DNA of 64,000 nucleotides from Metabacillus malikii (GCF_030813355.1 NZ_JAUSUD010000007.1:1-64000), one strand, 5' to 3'; positions 1 through 10,856 are shown, counted from the stretch's first letter. Notes: generated from the sequence alone by a model not told the origin. Translations and numbers: made by a program.

Positions 1-175
1 CAGGTATGAAGACCAAAAATAATGTTGAAGAGGAAAGAAATGTTCTTCATGGCAGGTATGAAGACCAAAAATAATGTTGAAGAGGAAAGAAATGTCCTTC
101 ATGGCAATTATGAAGACCAAAAATCAATTTGAAGAAGGAAGAAATGTTCTTCATGCCAGGTATGAATACTAAAAG
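1..175. repeat. 52-bp direct tandem repeat, about 3.3 copies
   Basis: Three consecutive 52-bp units begin at 1, 53 and 105, each starting CAGGTATGAAGACC or a close variant. A partial fourth begins at 157 and decays after about 18 bases. Units 1 and 2 differ by one base; unit 3 has more changes. The period is not a multiple of three and there are no unique spacers, so it is neither a coding repeat nor a CRISPR array. The array may extend left of the window. Confidence 0.9.
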
Positions 176-289
176 TGTATAGTATGTCGGATCGAGGTTG
201 TCCTTAACAGAAATGCATAGAATGATGGAACCGATAAACAAGAGAGTCCAGTCCCTACCAAAAATCCACTTCACAAATAAAGAGGACAT

Positions 290-644
290 CCAAATGCATA
301 GGGAATCCTAAACATCCCTCACTCACCACATTGAACATTCTTATATAGTCGAAAATCTACATGCTTAGCTACTTGACGTTAAAACATAACTCGATTCAAA
401 GGTGCGATGAAACTGAAAATAATAAACATAAGAGACCAGTAATTTAGGTCCCGCTAAATAAAATACATCTAAAATAGTTGCATTGAAAAATCCTATGCAT
501 AAATCAAGGCAGTGCAATTACTAAAATCTCCTCATAAACATTGAAACCATTTCAAATTATTATTACTTTTAACAAAATCAAAAGTCACCACGTCATGAAC
601 CACTCCCTCAACAATCACATATAGATAAGTGTGAGGTGAGCAAT
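290..644. other. Intergenic region with no recognised feature
   Basis: AT-rich sequence between the tandem repeat and the yjaZ remnant. I see no open frame with a ribosome-binding site, no RNA motif and no convincing terminator. A promoter for yjaZ should lie near 580-630, but no clear -10/-35 pair stands out. Confidence 0.5.
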
Positions 645-1402
645 GTGAGTGTTATCAACACTATAAAGTGGATGAAAAAGGAACAATCGATTATTCCTTT
701 ATTAAAACCATATTTTGCAAATTTGAGTGAAGAACAGATTGAAAATAACCTTCGAATGTATGGGATGTCAAAAAAAGCTAAGGCAACAGATGAATGGATG
801 AAACGGATTGAAGATACAAAAATCTTGAAGTTCTTACAAAGACATGAAACGATGCTTCGTGCTAAATGGCAAGGACCTGATATTCCAATTTTCACGCTTC
901 CTTGTGATGAGCATAATCAAAAAATACAGGTGGAGTATAAGGGGCGAGCAGGGGTAGCTTTTTATGATAAGCTTTTTTATTTTTATCATCGCATATAGAG
1001 AAAGAATCTATAAAACCGTTATTTATACATGAATATCACCATGTGTGTCGCCTAGCCTCAGTAGGAAAAAAAGAAGCGGAATTTAGCTTGATTGATATTG
1101 TCATTATGGAAGGTTTAGCTGAAAATGCTGTACGTGAGGAATTGGGAGAAGCGGCTGTTTCGTCATGGGCTAAGCGTTACAATGATGATCAGGCTGATCG
1201 CTTGTTGGAAAGGATTATTATGCCTAATCATGAATTAACACGTAAACATCCGATTACTACACAAATTTTATACGGGACTGGGTTATATCCAAATATGGTT
1301 GGTTATGCCGTTGGCTATTATTTAGTTCAAAAGTATATGAATCGAACAGGATGTAAAACGAAGGATTTAATCGGAGTTGCTGCTGAAAAGTTTATAGAGT
1401 AA
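645..1402 (+). pseudogene. yjaZ: yjaZ-like DUF2268 putative Zn-protease, frameshifted
   Basis: Two reading frames together make one DUF2268 (YjaZ) protein. The first runs from a GTG at 645, preceded by GAGGTG, to a stop at 996-998. The second is open from upstream of about 983 to 1402. At 1028-1042 the second frame encodes HEYHH, the zinc-binding HExxH motif of the family, followed later by an EGLAE glutamate region. Adding one T in either T-run (973-978 or 980-984) joins FYDKLF to the frame leading into HEYHH. As read, the product stops before its active site. This is either a real inactivating -1 frameshift, a homopolymer sequencing error, or less likely programmed slippage. In B. subtilis yjaZ also lies just upstream of this region. 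The protein's physiological role is unknown to me. Confidence 0.8.
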
Positions 1403-1503
1403 ATAATTACTAGTGTTTTCAATGTATATCAGTGATGTTGGAATAATTTCTCTGTTTTTTGCCTATACTGTTTGACAAATGGTGATGAAGTGAGGGGTAA
1501 AAA

Positions 1504-2259
1504 ATGTTATTTCTTCATGATGTTTGGGTAAATTGGTTTGAAGGTGAAGAGAATGGTTACAATGTTTGTCATTTCCATGAATGGAGAAAAGATGACAGTG
1601 TTGAACTTTTAGATCAGGTTCCCTTAGTCAAGGTAAATTCGCTACTATTTGACTACATAGAAAACAATTTAGCGGAGTTGCCACCTGGTCTACTAAAAGA
1701 TGTTTTCCAAAAAGCTTATATTAGAAAAAACCATGAACGAATCCAATTAGACTATTGTTTTGTTGTAACAGATGGTATTGGAATTTTAGTAGTTGATACG
1801 ATTGGCTATACAATTCCGATTAGAAAAAGCCGAGTTATTCCTCGTCAGGAACAATTAGTTTATGAAATGATAAAAGATATTGAACCTGAAACGTATTCAA
1901 TTGAATCACTGAAAGATGAAATGGAAGATAAGGAATATCATATTCTTTCATTAGCTCCAGAATACGTAAGAGGATTGACTAGAAAAGAAAGACAATTAAA
2001 GCAATTATTATTTATGGCACTTGATCAATTACAAGGTACGAAAAATGCTGCAGAAGTAAAATATTGGTATACTGAATGGAATCCTACGATGTATCATGAA
2101 ATTCAAGATAGTGCATTTGATGAAGTTTGGAGTAAATTATACGAAGAAACACTTGAAGGTTGGTCACAAAAGCACGTCCATTTATGTGAGAGACTTGTTA
2201 AAGGACAGCCATTTTTTGAAAAGCTCTGGGATATGGAGCATGAATCAAAAGTAAATTAA
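1504..2259 (+). CDS. yjbA: YjbA, UPF0736/DUF3603 family protein
   Basis: A 251-aa soluble protein matching the YjbA family over its full length, starting [16 protein letters not shown] and containing the conserved YHEWRK-like early segment and a [13 protein letters not shown] stretch. The ATG at 1504 follows GTGAGGGG with suitable spacing. No catalytic motif, signal peptide or membrane segment is visible and the function is unknown. Its position just upstream of, and convergent with, trpS matches B. subtilis, except that the app operon that normally precedes it is missing here. A hairpin with a T-run follows the gene. Confidence 0.9.
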   Translation: MLFLHDVWVNWFEGEENGYNVCHFHEWRKDDSVELLDQVPLVKVNSLLFDYIENNLAELPPGLLKDVFQKAYIRKNHERIQLDYCFVVTDGIGILVVDTIGYTIPIRKSRVIPRQEQLVYEMIKDIEPETYSIESLKDEMEDKEYHILSLAPEYVRGLTRKERQLKQLLFMALDQLQGTKNAAEVKYWYTEWNPTMYHEIQDSAFDEVWSKLYEETLEGWSQKHVHLCERLVKGQPFFEKLWDMEHESKVN

Positions 2260-2280
2260 TATATACTTACATACTATAGG

Positions 2281-2331
2281 AAACGATATGAAGGTTCATT
2301 GGAGATAGTGGACAAGCATATCGTTTTTCTT
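2281..2331 (+). terminator. Probable terminator of yjbA
   Basis: Ten-bp inverted repeat AAACGATATG (2281-2290) and CATATCGTTT (2317-2326) with a 26-nt loop, followed by TTTCTTATTT. It sits 20 bp after the yjbA stop. Confidence 0.65.
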
Positions 2332-2341
2332 ATTTATAAAT

Positions 2342-2511
2342 GGCTGTTTTCGCAAATATTGTTGCTTTTAACTGAGTTGTCGTTTAGGGTTTGTCTCCTC
2401 TTACAGTCCTCACTTTCCGCGGGGTGGATAGTGCATCCCGCAGGAATCTCGCAATCAACTCCAACAAATCATTAAATCAGTGCAAAAGCCACAATCTTTT
2501 AGAATAGAGCT
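2342..2511 (+). mobile_element. MITE-like repeat, copy A (170 bp)
   Basis: Begins GGCTGTTTTCGCAAATATTG and ends ACAATCTTTTAGAATAGAGC plus one base; the ends are imperfect inverted repeats. The interior shows the family core TTTCCGCGGGGTGG and CATCCCGCAGGA. It is flanked by identical 7-bp sequences TATAAAT (2335-2341 and 2512-2518), consistent with a target-site duplication. There is no coding capacity. Other copies are at 10600?, 11686, 20982, 24472 and 45865. Confidence 0.8.
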
Positions 2512-2530
2512 TATAAATCGTGAAGCTATG

Positions 2531-2588
2531 AAAAAATAGTCAGGCTCCGCAAACACTTTTACATCAGTGTTCGTAGGTGGAGGCTGAC
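2531..2588 (-). terminator. Terminator of trpS
   Basis: On the minus strand GTCAGCCTCC (2588-2579) pairs with GGAGCCTGAC (2548-2539), with a nested AACACT/AGTGTT stem, followed by TATTTTTTC. It lies 16 bp beyond the trpS stop. Confidence 0.8.
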
Positions 2589-2604
2589 CATGATATGCTC
2601 AAAA

Positions 2605-3926
<1,322 letters not shown>

Positions 3927-3932
3927 TTTCTT

Positions 3933-3961
3933 ATTATATGAAAACAATCCTTATTTTGCAA
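3933..3961 (-). promoter_or_regulatory. Sigma-A promoter of trpS
   Basis: On the minus strand TTGCAA (3961-3956) and TATAAT (3938-3933) are separated by exactly 17 bp and placed immediately before the T-box leader. Confidence 0.75.
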
Positions 3962-4070
3962 ATTATTTTGACAAGTTTGTATGTCAGTATTTACAGAAGC
4001 GAGGCAACTACCATGACGAATTTATGTCACGGCCACTAACATAACATATCGCTAACAATGCAAATGCTTC

Positions 4071-4427
4071 TTAATTGTAATAAATCCCTAATGCAATGAG
4101 CATGATACATAGTAAAGCTAATCCATTATAAAGAAGGATTGCATGGTCAAAAGTAACTAGTTTTGACATAGCAGGGATTTCAAGCGCCTCCTGCTTAGTA
4201 AGTTCTTTGCCTTTAGATACAAACATTCTCCGGAATCCATATGTGACAACATCAAAAAAACCGCTTTTAACCGTAATCGTTAAGAGGGAGATGAATAAGA
4301 AGAAGCCCCCGATAAAAAAGGTGGTATTAATGAAATGAAGTAAAGTCAACTCACGATAGGTTATAAGTGGAACTAAAATTGTAATAATGATTGAAAAGAA
4401 AAAGAGCATGATAAGCTTTTTAATCAA
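4071..4427 (-). CDS. DUF3899 small membrane protein
   Basis: A 118-aa membrane protein with hydrophobic segments at about residues 5-25, 32-52 and 95-115, matching the uncharacterised DUF3899 family (conserved segment around TVKSGFFDVVTYGFRR). The start is taken as TTG at 4427, because AAGGAAGG lies 6-7 bp upstream; the ATG at 4460 would place that ribosome-binding site inside the gene. It stands alone between the trpS promoter and oppA and is transcribed away from oppA. The function is unknown. Confidence 0.8.
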   Translation of the reverse strand: MIKKLIMLFFFSIIITILVPLITYRELTLLHFINTTFFIGGFFLFISLLTITVKSGFFDVVTYGFRRMFVSKGKELTKQEALEIPAMSKLVTFDHAILLYNGLALLCIMLIALGIYYN

Positions 4428-4764
4428 AAGTATCCTTCCTTTATAAGCGTAGTAATTCAATTATATCAAAGAGGAAGTGTATAAAAAAACTATCTTGAAA
4501 TTGCAAATTGTTTGAATATTCACAATGTAAATAAAAATCTTAGATGAATGACATTTTTACAAAAACTTTATCAATTCAATGTTTTAAAGCGTTTGTTTAT
4601 TAAACAGACAAAGTAATATAGTTCTTTGGAACTATTTTAATCTCTGTATAGCTTGCTATCACTAACTTGTATACATTTTCCTGAAAAAATATATACAAAA
4701 TTGTTTGAATACTTGTATAATAATCCGTATGAGTTAATTTTAATACTGAAAGGGAGGTCATGAT
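4428..4764 (+). other. oppA upstream region
   Basis: The 337-bp divergent region between the DUF3899 gene and oppA. A TATAAT at 4716-4721 is a candidate -10 for oppA, but no good -35 is visible 16-18 bp upstream. A small hairpin ATAGTTC-TTTG-GAACTAT lies near 4619-4636. The ribosome-binding site AGGGAGGT precedes the oppA start by 7 bp. CodY control is known for B. subtilis opp, but I could not pick out a convincing CodY box by eye. Confidence 0.45.
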
Positions 4765-6450
4765 GTGAAAAAGTCAAAATTCACATTGGTTTTATCATTG
4801 CTTTTAGCAGTTAGTATGTTCTTAGCTGCATGTGGTGGCGGCGATACTGGATCAGATAAAAAGGGTGCTGAAAAGGGTAAAGCAGCACAAGAAATTACAG
4901 CGTTAGAGTCAGCATCTATCCCTTCAATGGATAGTGTAATGGCACAAGATACTGTAAGCTTTACAACATTAAATAACGTAAATGAAGGTTTATATCGTCT
5001 TGATCCTAAACAAGAAGTTGTTGAAGGTGTTGCTGAAGGTGAACCTGAAGTTAGTGAAGATGGTACAGTTTACACATTTAAAATTAAAGAAGCGGCAAAA
5101 TGGTCAAATGGTGATCCTGTAACGGCGAATGATTTCGTCTATGCATGGCAACGTGCAATTGACCCTGCGGTTGCATCACCATACGGTCCCTACATGATGG
5201 ACGGAAAAATTAAAGGTGCAGCAGAAATTTCAGCTGCAGGTGCAGAGAAAAAAGAATATGACTTAAATACGTTAGGTGTTAAAGCACTTGATGAAAAAAC
5301 ACTTGAAGTAACGTTAGAAAGACCGATTCCATACTTTAAATCTTTAATGGCATTCCCAACGTTCTATCCACAAAATCAAAAATTTGTTGAAGAACAAGGT
5401 GAAAACTACGGTAAAACTTCTGATAACTTAGTTTATAATGGACCATTTAAACTAACAGATTGGAAAGGTAGTACTTCTGCAGAGTGGACGTATACAAAAA
5501 ATAATGACTACTGGGATGCAGATACAGTAAAACTTGAAAAAGTTCAATGGAATGTATTGAAAGACCCTCAAGCAGCTGCGAACGCTTTTGAAACTGGTGA
5601 GGCAGATGTTACAGGTAAATTATCTTCTGATATCGTACCTCAATATGAAGGTGACGACAGAATGGTTAATTGGTTAGAACCAACAGTATTCTGGTTGAAA
5701 TTTAACCAATCTGAAAATCCAGCTTTGAAAAATGTAAATATTCGTAAAGCAATTGCTCAAGCAATTAATAAAGAAGATTATGTAAACAGTGTACTTAACA
5801 ATGGGTCGGTTGTAGCTAATTATGCTGTGCCTAACGAATTTGTTAAAAATGATGAAACAGGTAAAGATTTCCGTGAAATTAATGGTAATGAATTACTACC
5901 ATATGATTTAGATGCAGCAAAAGCAGCATGGGAAGCAGGATTAAAAGAACTTGGCACTGATAAAGTGGAAGTTAGATATTTAGGCGATGACACTGAAAAC
6001 GCGAAGAAGACTGCTGAATATATTAAAAATCAATTAGAAACAAACTTACCTGGACTATCACTAAAAGTTGAAAGTGTACCATTTAGTGTTCGTCTAGACC
6101 GTGAAAACACTCAAGACTATGACATCCAATTAGCTGGTTGGGGTCCAGATTATCCAGATCCAATGACGTTTTCTGACCTATGGTTAACAGGTGGAGGAAA
6201 TAACAAAATGGATTTCTCTAGTGAAAAATATGACAAGCTAGTGAAAGATGCGCAAACAACATTGGCTCAAAAACCTGTTGAGCGTTATGAAGCATTAGCT
6301 GAAGCTGAACGTGTGTTACTTGAAGAAGAAGCTGCAATTGCGCCGCTATACCAACGTTCTTCTAACGTATTAGTTGGTGACAATATCGAAGGCTTCACGT
6401 ATCACTTAGTTGGTCCAGAGTACAGCTATAAATGGGCTTCAGTTAAATAA
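4765..6450 (+). CDS. oppA: Oligopeptide ABC transporter, substrate-binding lipoprotein OppA
   Basis: A 561-aa extracellular lipoprotein that captures peptides for import. It has a lipoprotein signal peptide (KKSKFTLVLSLLLAVSMFLA then AC) with lipobox LAAC, so Cys23 is the predicted lipidated residue. The rest matches the SBP_bac_5 family, including the GWGPDYPDPMTF segment typical of OppA proteins. The GTG start at 4765 has AGGGAGGT 7 bp upstream. It is the first gene of oppABCDF. The stem-loop after it probably raises oppA mRNA over the permease genes. In B. subtilis Opp imports nutrient and signalling peptides (Phr, CSF) feeding competence and sporulation; that role is inferred here. Confidence 0.95.
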   Translation: MKKSKFTLVLSLLLAVSMFLAACGGGDTGSDKKGAEKGKAAQEITALESASIPSMDSVMAQDTVSFTTLNNVNEGLYRLDPKQEVVEGVAEGEPEVSEDGTVYTFKIKEAAKWSNGDPVTANDFVYAWQRAIDPAVASPYGPYMMDGKIKGAAEISAAGAEKKEYDLNTLGVKALDEKTLEVTLERPIPYFKSLMAFPTFYPQNQKFVEEQGENYGKTSDNLVYNGPFKLTDWKGSTSAEWTYTKNNDYWDADTVKLEKVQWNVLKDPQAAANAFETGEADVTGKLSSDIVPQYEGDDRMVNWLEPTVFWLKFNQSENPALKNVNIRKAIAQAINKEDYVNSVLNNGSVVANYAVPNEFVKNDETGKDFREINGNELLPYDLDAAKAAWEAGLKELGTDKVEVRYLGDDTENAKKTAEYIKNQLETNLPGLSLKVESVPFSVRLDRENTQDYDIQLAGWGPDYPDPMTFSDLWLTGGGNNKMDFSSEKYDKLVKDAQTTLAQKPVERYEALAEAERVLLEEEAAIAPLYQRSSNVLVGDNIEGFTYHLVGPEYSYKWASVK

Positions 6451-6487
6451 ATCAGTAAGTTGATTTTACAATGACCTTCATTGTAGA

Positions 6488-6522
6488 AAGAGAGTATGTT
6501 GCCAGTCAATATGCTCTCTTTT
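6488..6522 (+). terminator. Stem-loop between oppA and oppB (partial terminator or 3' stabiliser)
   Basis: A 13-bp stem AAGAGAGTATGTT (6488-6500) with AATATGCTCTCTT (6508-6520), 7-nt loop, then TTTTCCC. It lies inside the operon after the binding-protein gene, where such hairpins commonly give more binding-protein transcript than permease transcript. Confidence 0.8.
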
Positions 6523-6583
6523 CCCTTGTTTGAAATTGTCGAATTATGCGGAAAATTTTAAATTTTTTAGGAGGTGCGAGAAT

Positions 6584-7513
6584 ATGGCTAAATATTTAAC
6601 ACAACGTATTATTTACATGATCATTACTCTATTTTTAATTGCCACTTTTACCTTTTTCCTCATGAAAATAATCCCAGGTACACCTTTCACAAATGCTGGT
6701 AAATTATCAGAAACGCAGCTAACGATTATGAAAGACAAGTACGGTTTAGATGAACCGATCCCTGTTCAATATATGAATTACATGGTGAATATGGTGAAAG
6801 GTGATTTAGGCATATCTTTCCAATTTGATAATGTAGGTGTTACACAAATTTTAATGGATGCAATTGGACCATCGGCAACACTTGGATTCCAGGCAATTTT
6901 ATTTGGAACATTTTTTGGTATCATTCTTGGTGTTCTCTCTGCATTAAGGCAAAATACGTGGGTCGACTATAGTTCAACTTTTGTTGCAGTTTTAGGTAAA
7001 TCAATTCCATCATTCGTGTTTGCTGGATTATTACAATATTATGTTGGTGTTAAACTTGGTTGGTTCCCAGTTGCTTTCTGGCGCGGCCCTGAATACACGG
7101 TATTGCCAACAATTGCCCTTGCAATGTTTCCAATTGCAACAGCCGCTCGTTTTGTAAGAACAGAAATGGTTGAGGTGTTGGAATCTGATTATATTACGCT
7201 AGCGAAGGCTAAAGGTGCAAGTTGGTTTGATATTGCATTTAAACATGCTTTACGGAACGCATTAATTCCAGTTATAACAGTTCTTGGACCGTTAGTCGTG
7301 AGTTTAATGACTGGTTCATTAGTTATTGAGAAAATCTTTGGTATTCCAGGATTAGGAGAGCAATTTGTTAAATCTATAACAGTTAATGATTACCCTGTTA
7401 TTATGGGAACGACGATTTTATTTGCTGTATTATTCGTAGTCGTAATACTTATTGTTGATTTACTGTATGGATTAATTGATCCTCGGATCCGCCTAGCGGG
7501 AGGGAAAAAATAA
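6584..7513 (+). CDS. oppB: Oligopeptide ABC transporter permease OppB
   Basis: A 309-aa inner-membrane permease with six predicted transmembrane segments and the BPD_transp_1 fold. The EAA loop that docks the ATPase is visible as ESDYITLAKAKGASWFDI. The start is ATG 6584 (MAKYLTQRIIYMI), because TTAGGAGGTG precedes it by 7 bp; the open frame upstream is not part of the protein. It pairs with OppC to form the peptide channel. Its TAA stop overlaps the oppC ATG by one base (TAATG), implying translational coupling. Confidence 0.95.
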   Translation: MAKYLTQRIIYMIITLFLIATFTFFLMKIIPGTPFTNAGKLSETQLTIMKDKYGLDEPIPVQYMNYMVNMVKGDLGISFQFDNVGVTQILMDAIGPSATLGFQAILFGTFFGIILGVLSALRQNTWVDYSSTFVAVLGKSIPSFVFAGLLQYYVGVKLGWFPVAFWRGPEYTVLPTIALAMFPIATAARFVRTEMVEVLESDYITLAKAKGASWFDIAFKHALRNALIPVITVLGPLVVSLMTGSLVIEKIFGIPGLGEQFVKSITVNDYPVIMGTTILFAVLFVVVILIVDLLYGLIDPRIRLAGGKK

Positions 7514-8535
7514 TGGATTTAAAAAAAATAAGTAAAGACAAATTTGCTCCCGCGCAAATCGATGCCAATAAAAGCGAAGAAATTAATAAACCGAGCTTGA
7601 ATTATTGGCAAGATGCTTGGCTACGTGTGAGAAAGAATAAGGGTGCAATTGTTAGTTTGTTTATTTTAGCAATTATCACAATCATGGCCTTAGTTGGTCC
7701 TCATTTAAATAGCTATGGTGTTGACGAGCAAAATTTAAAACATAATAATTTACCGCCAAGAATACAAGGACTTGAAAATATAAGCTGGTTACCATTTGAC
7801 GGTGAATTGAAACGAAAAAATGGTGATACGTATAATGCTTATGAAGTAAAAAATGTTGAGAACTATTATTGGTTAGGTACCGATAGTCTTGGAAGAGACT
7901 TATTTACCCGAGTTTGGAAAGGTACACAAATCTCTTTATATATCGCACTTTTAGCTGCTGCCATTGATATGATTATCGGCGTCATCTACGGCGCAATTTC
8001 TGGTTTTGTTGGCGGCAGAACGGATAATATCATGCAACGTATTACTGAAATTCTAGTTGGTATTCCAAACTTAGTTGTTGTAATACTGATGATCATTGTT
8101 CTTGACCCCGGTATTTTATCAATTACAATTGCCTTAACTGTTACCGGTTGGGTTGGTATGGCAAGGGTTGTACGGGCCCAAGTGATGAAATTAAAGCAGC
8201 AAGAGTATGTATTAGCTGCTCGTACTTTAGGTTTATCGAATGGAAAAATAATTAGCAAGCATTTAGTTCCTAACTTAGCTGGAGTTATTATCGTCAATAC
8301 AATGTTTACAATTCCTAATGCGATTTTCTTTGAAGCATTTTTAAGCTTTATCGGCTTAGGGCTGCAACCGCCACTTGCTTCATTAGGAACACTTATTGAT
8401 GACGGATTTAAAGTGTTGCAACTATATCCTTATCAAATGATTATCCCAGCAATTGTAATCAGTTTAATTATGATTTGTTTCAATATGATTGCAGACGGAT
8501 TACGTGATGCACTTGATCCGAAGATGCGTGACTAG
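7513..8535 (+). CDS. oppC: Oligopeptide ABC transporter permease OppC
   Basis: A 340-aa permease with an N-terminal OppC_N segment (first membrane helix near residues 48-68), a long extracellular stretch, and a C-terminal permease domain with EAA loop QEYVLAARTLGLSNGKI. The conserved YYWLGTDSLGRDLFTR motif precedes the domain. It is longer than the roughly 305 aa I recall for B. subtilis OppC; the extra sequence lies before that motif (around residues 77-115, containing SWLPFDGE) and is a known variant in Firmicutes. It forms the heterodimeric channel with OppB and shares one base with its stop codon. Confidence 0.94.
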   Translation: MDLKKISKDKFAPAQIDANKSEEINKPSLNYWQDAWLRVRKNKGAIVSLFILAIITIMALVGPHLNSYGVDEQNLKHNNLPPRIQGLENISWLPFDGELKRKNGDTYNAYEVKNVENYYWLGTDSLGRDLFTRVWKGTQISLYIALLAAAIDMIIGVIYGAISGFVGGRTDNIMQRITEILVGIPNLVVVILMIIVLDPGILSITIALTVTGWVGMARVVRAQVMKLKQQEYVLAARTLGLSNGKIISKHLVPNLAGVIIVNTMFTIPNAIFFEAFLSFIGLGLQPPLASLGTLIDDGFKVLQLYPYQMIIPAIVISLIMICFNMIADGLRDALDPKMRD

Positions 8536-8554
8536 AAAAGGTAGGTGAAATGAT

Positions 8555-9601
8555 ATGGATAAAATTCTTGAAGTAAAGGATTTGAATATTTCCTTTCATA
8601 CGTTTGCTGGTGAAGTACAAGCAATTCGTGGAGTGAAGTTCGATTTATATAAAGGTGAAACTTTGGCGATTGTCGGTGAGTCAGGTTCAGGGAAATCTGT
8701 AACGACAAAGGCAATTATGCGCTTGTTACCTGAGTCGAACTCTGAAATCAAAAATGGCGAAATCATATTCGAAAATAAAGATATTACAAAACTGTCGAAT
8801 AAAGAAATGCAAAAGATTCGTGGGAAAGATATATCAATGATTTTCCAGGATCCAATGACATCGTTAAACCCAACGATGAAGGTTGGGAAACAAATCATTG
8901 AGCCGATTGTAAAACACCAAAAATTAAGCAAAGCATCGGCGAAGGAACGAGCAATAGATATATTAAAACTAGTAGGGATACCGAACGCAGAAGAGCGATT
9001 TAATCAATATCCACATCAATTTTCAGGTGGTATGAGACAAAGGGTTGTTATCGCAATTGCTCTTGCATGTAATCCAAAAGTACTAATCGCTGATGAACCA
9101 ACAACAGCATTGGATGTGACAATTCAAGCACAAATATTGGAACTTATGAAAGAATTACAAAAGAAAATTGATACTTCTATCATCTTTATTACCCATGATT
9201 TAGGTGTAGTTGCGAATGTTGCTGATCGTGTTGCGGTCATGTATGGTGGGAAAATTGTTGAAGTCGGTACGGTCGATGAATTATTTTATAATCCACAGCA
9301 CCCGTATACATGGGGGTTAATAAGCTCAATGCCTGATTTAGATGTTGAGGATGAGGAGTTATATGCGATTCCAGGTACTCCTCCAAATTTATTACATCCA
9401 CCAAAAGGTGATGCATTTGCACCAAGGAATGAATATGCGATGCAAATTGACTTAGAAGAACAACCGCCAATGTTTAAAATATCTGATACGCACTATGCTG
9501 CGACATGGTTGTTACATCCTGATGCACCAAAGGTTGAGCCACCCGAAGCGGTTAAACGCCGTAAAAGGCAATTCCTTGAAGAAGGAGGGAAACAATCATG
9601 A
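8555..9601 (+). CDS. oppD: Oligopeptide ABC transporter ATPase OppD
   Basis: A 348-aa cytoplasmic ATPase. Walker A is GESGSGKS near residue 39, the signature is FSGGMRQR, and Walker B with the following glutamate is KVLIADEPTTALD. The C-terminal extension after about residue 260 carries the oligo_HPY peptide-transporter domain (PQHPYTWGL). The ATG lies 6-7 bp after AGGTG. Its stop overlaps the oppF start (ATGA at 9598), so the two ATPases are translationally coupled and form the heterodimeric motor. Confidence 0.95.
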   Translation: MDKILEVKDLNISFHTFAGEVQAIRGVKFDLYKGETLAIVGESGSGKSVTTKAIMRLLPESNSEIKNGEIIFENKDITKLSNKEMQKIRGKDISMIFQDPMTSLNPTMKVGKQIIEPIVKHQKLSKASAKERAIDILKLVGIPNAEERFNQYPHQFSGGMRQRVVIAIALACNPKVLIADEPTTALDVTIQAQILELMKELQKKIDTSIIFITHDLGVVANVADRVAVMYGGKIVEVGTVDELFYNPQHPYTWGLISSMPDLDVEDEELYAIPGTPPNLLHPPKGDAFAPRNEYAMQIDLEEQPPMFKISDTHYAATWLLHPDAPKVEPPEAVKRRKRQFLEEGGKQS

Positions 9602-10536
9602 GTTCAAAAGAAAAATTAGTTGAGATAAAAAATTTAAAGCAATATTTCAATGTTGGTAAACCGAATGAAGTACGTGCTGTAGATAATATTTCCTTCGATG
9701 TATATAAAGGAGAAACGCTAGGATTAGTTGGTGAATCAGGTTGCGGTAAGTCTACGACTGGACGGACAATCATTAGACTATATGATGCAACTGACGGTGA
9801 AGTTTTATTTAATGGTGAAAACGTGCACGGGAAAAAATCACGAAAAGAACTAAAACAGTTTAACCGTAAAATGCAAATGATTTTCCAAGATCCGCAAGCT
9901 TCTTTAAACCCAAGAATGAAGGTATCTGATATTATTGCTGAAGGTATTGATATTCATGGCTTAGCTAAATCACCAAAAGACCGTATGAACCGTGTACATG
10001 AGCTTCTTGAGACAGTTGGATTAAATAAAGAGCATGCCAATCGCTACCCGCATGAATTTAGTGGTGGACAGCGACAACGGATTGGAATTGCGCGTGCACT
10101 TGCAGTAGAACCGGAATTCATCATTGCTGATGAACCGATATCTGCCCTTGATGTATCAATTCAAGCACAAGTAGTGAATTTATTGAAAAAGCTGCAGCAG
10201 GATAAAGGCTTAACATATTTATTTATTGCACATGATCTTTCAATGGTAAAATATATTAGTGACCGGATTGGTGTGATGTACTTCGGTAAACTTGTAGAAT
10301 TAGCTGACGCGGATGAATTGTATTCAAATCCAATTCACCCTTATACTCAGTCGTTATTATCAGCAATTCCATTACCAGACCCTAACTACGAACGTTCACG
10401 GGTTCGCAAAACATATGACCCAAGTCAGCATCAATATAAACCTGATGAAGATGTATCATTTCGTGAAATAAAAAAAGGTCATTATGTGATGTGTTCACAA
10501 GCTGAATATGAAAAATATAAAAAAGAATATGTTTAA
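9598..10536 (+). CDS. oppF: Oligopeptide ABC transporter ATPase OppF
   Basis: A 312-aa partner ATPase to OppD. Walker A is GESGCGKS, the signature FSGGQRQRIGIARAL, Walker B EFIIADEPISALD, and the C-terminal oligo_HPY segment NPIHPYTQSLL. The ATG overlaps the oppD stop, with GAAGGAGGG just upstream. Last gene of the operon, followed by a strong terminator. Confidence 0.95.
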   Translation: MSSKEKLVEIKNLKQYFNVGKPNEVRAVDNISFDVYKGETLGLVGESGCGKSTTGRTIIRLYDATDGEVLFNGENVHGKKSRKELKQFNRKMQMIFQDPQASLNPRMKVSDIIAEGIDIHGLAKSPKDRMNRVHELLETVGLNKEHANRYPHEFSGGQRQRIGIARALAVEPEFIIADEPISALDVSIQAQVVNLLKKLQQDKGLTYLFIAHDLSMVKYISDRIGVMYFGKLVELADADELYSNPIHPYTQSLLSAIPLPDPNYERSRVRKTYDPSQHQYKPDEDVSFREIKKGHYVMCSQAEYEKYKKEYV

Positions 10537-10544
10537 TAATAATT

Positions 10545-10577
10545 GATGACTCGTAGCAATATGAGTCATCTTTTTTT
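10545..10577 (+). terminator. Terminator of oppABCDF
   Basis: Perfect 8-bp stem GATGACTC (10545-10552) with GAGTCATC (10563-10570), followed by seven T. Confidence 0.92.
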
Positions 10578-10599
10578 GTTTTAATAAGACTATCTTTAT

Positions 10600-10856
10600 G
10601 GCTTTTTCCCTAATTTTATTAGGGTCTATGGGGCTGAGTGCGAGAGTCCTGATTGGTGGTGAGGGGCACTGTGATTCATGCAGCGTATACGTCAAGCTTT
10701 ACGAAAAGCGGAGCAATTTGCCCCCAGACGTACAATGGACCTGGAGTTTGCTTATTCGAGCAGATGGATCGATGAGGATCGCTACCAATCTCGAGGAAAA
10801 GGGTGGATGTAGCAGCAACCAACTAAGTTAAAATAAAACAATGTCTTAGAAAGCGG
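10600..10856. mobile_element. Strongly degenerate MITE-like relic, copy F
   Basis: The block starts GGCTTTTTCCCTAA and ends with CAACTAAGTTAAAATAAAACA and TCTTAGAAAGCG, resembling the reverse-oriented ends of the repeat family (AACTAAGTTAAAAGCAACAA). The interior keeps TGCGAGAGTCCTG and CAATCTCGAGG-like pieces. No target duplication is visible. The short open frame across it has no ribosome-binding site and is not called. Confidence 0.4.

Noticed and set aside
47-289. Minus-strand 80-codon frame with a hydrophobic segment, running into the 52-bp tandem repeat
   Set aside because: No ribosome-binding site before its ATG and its last third is just the translated repeat; not enough to call a gene.
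10598-10831. 77-codon plus-strand frame after oppF
   Set aside because: Crosses a degenerate repeat relic and has no ribosome-binding site.
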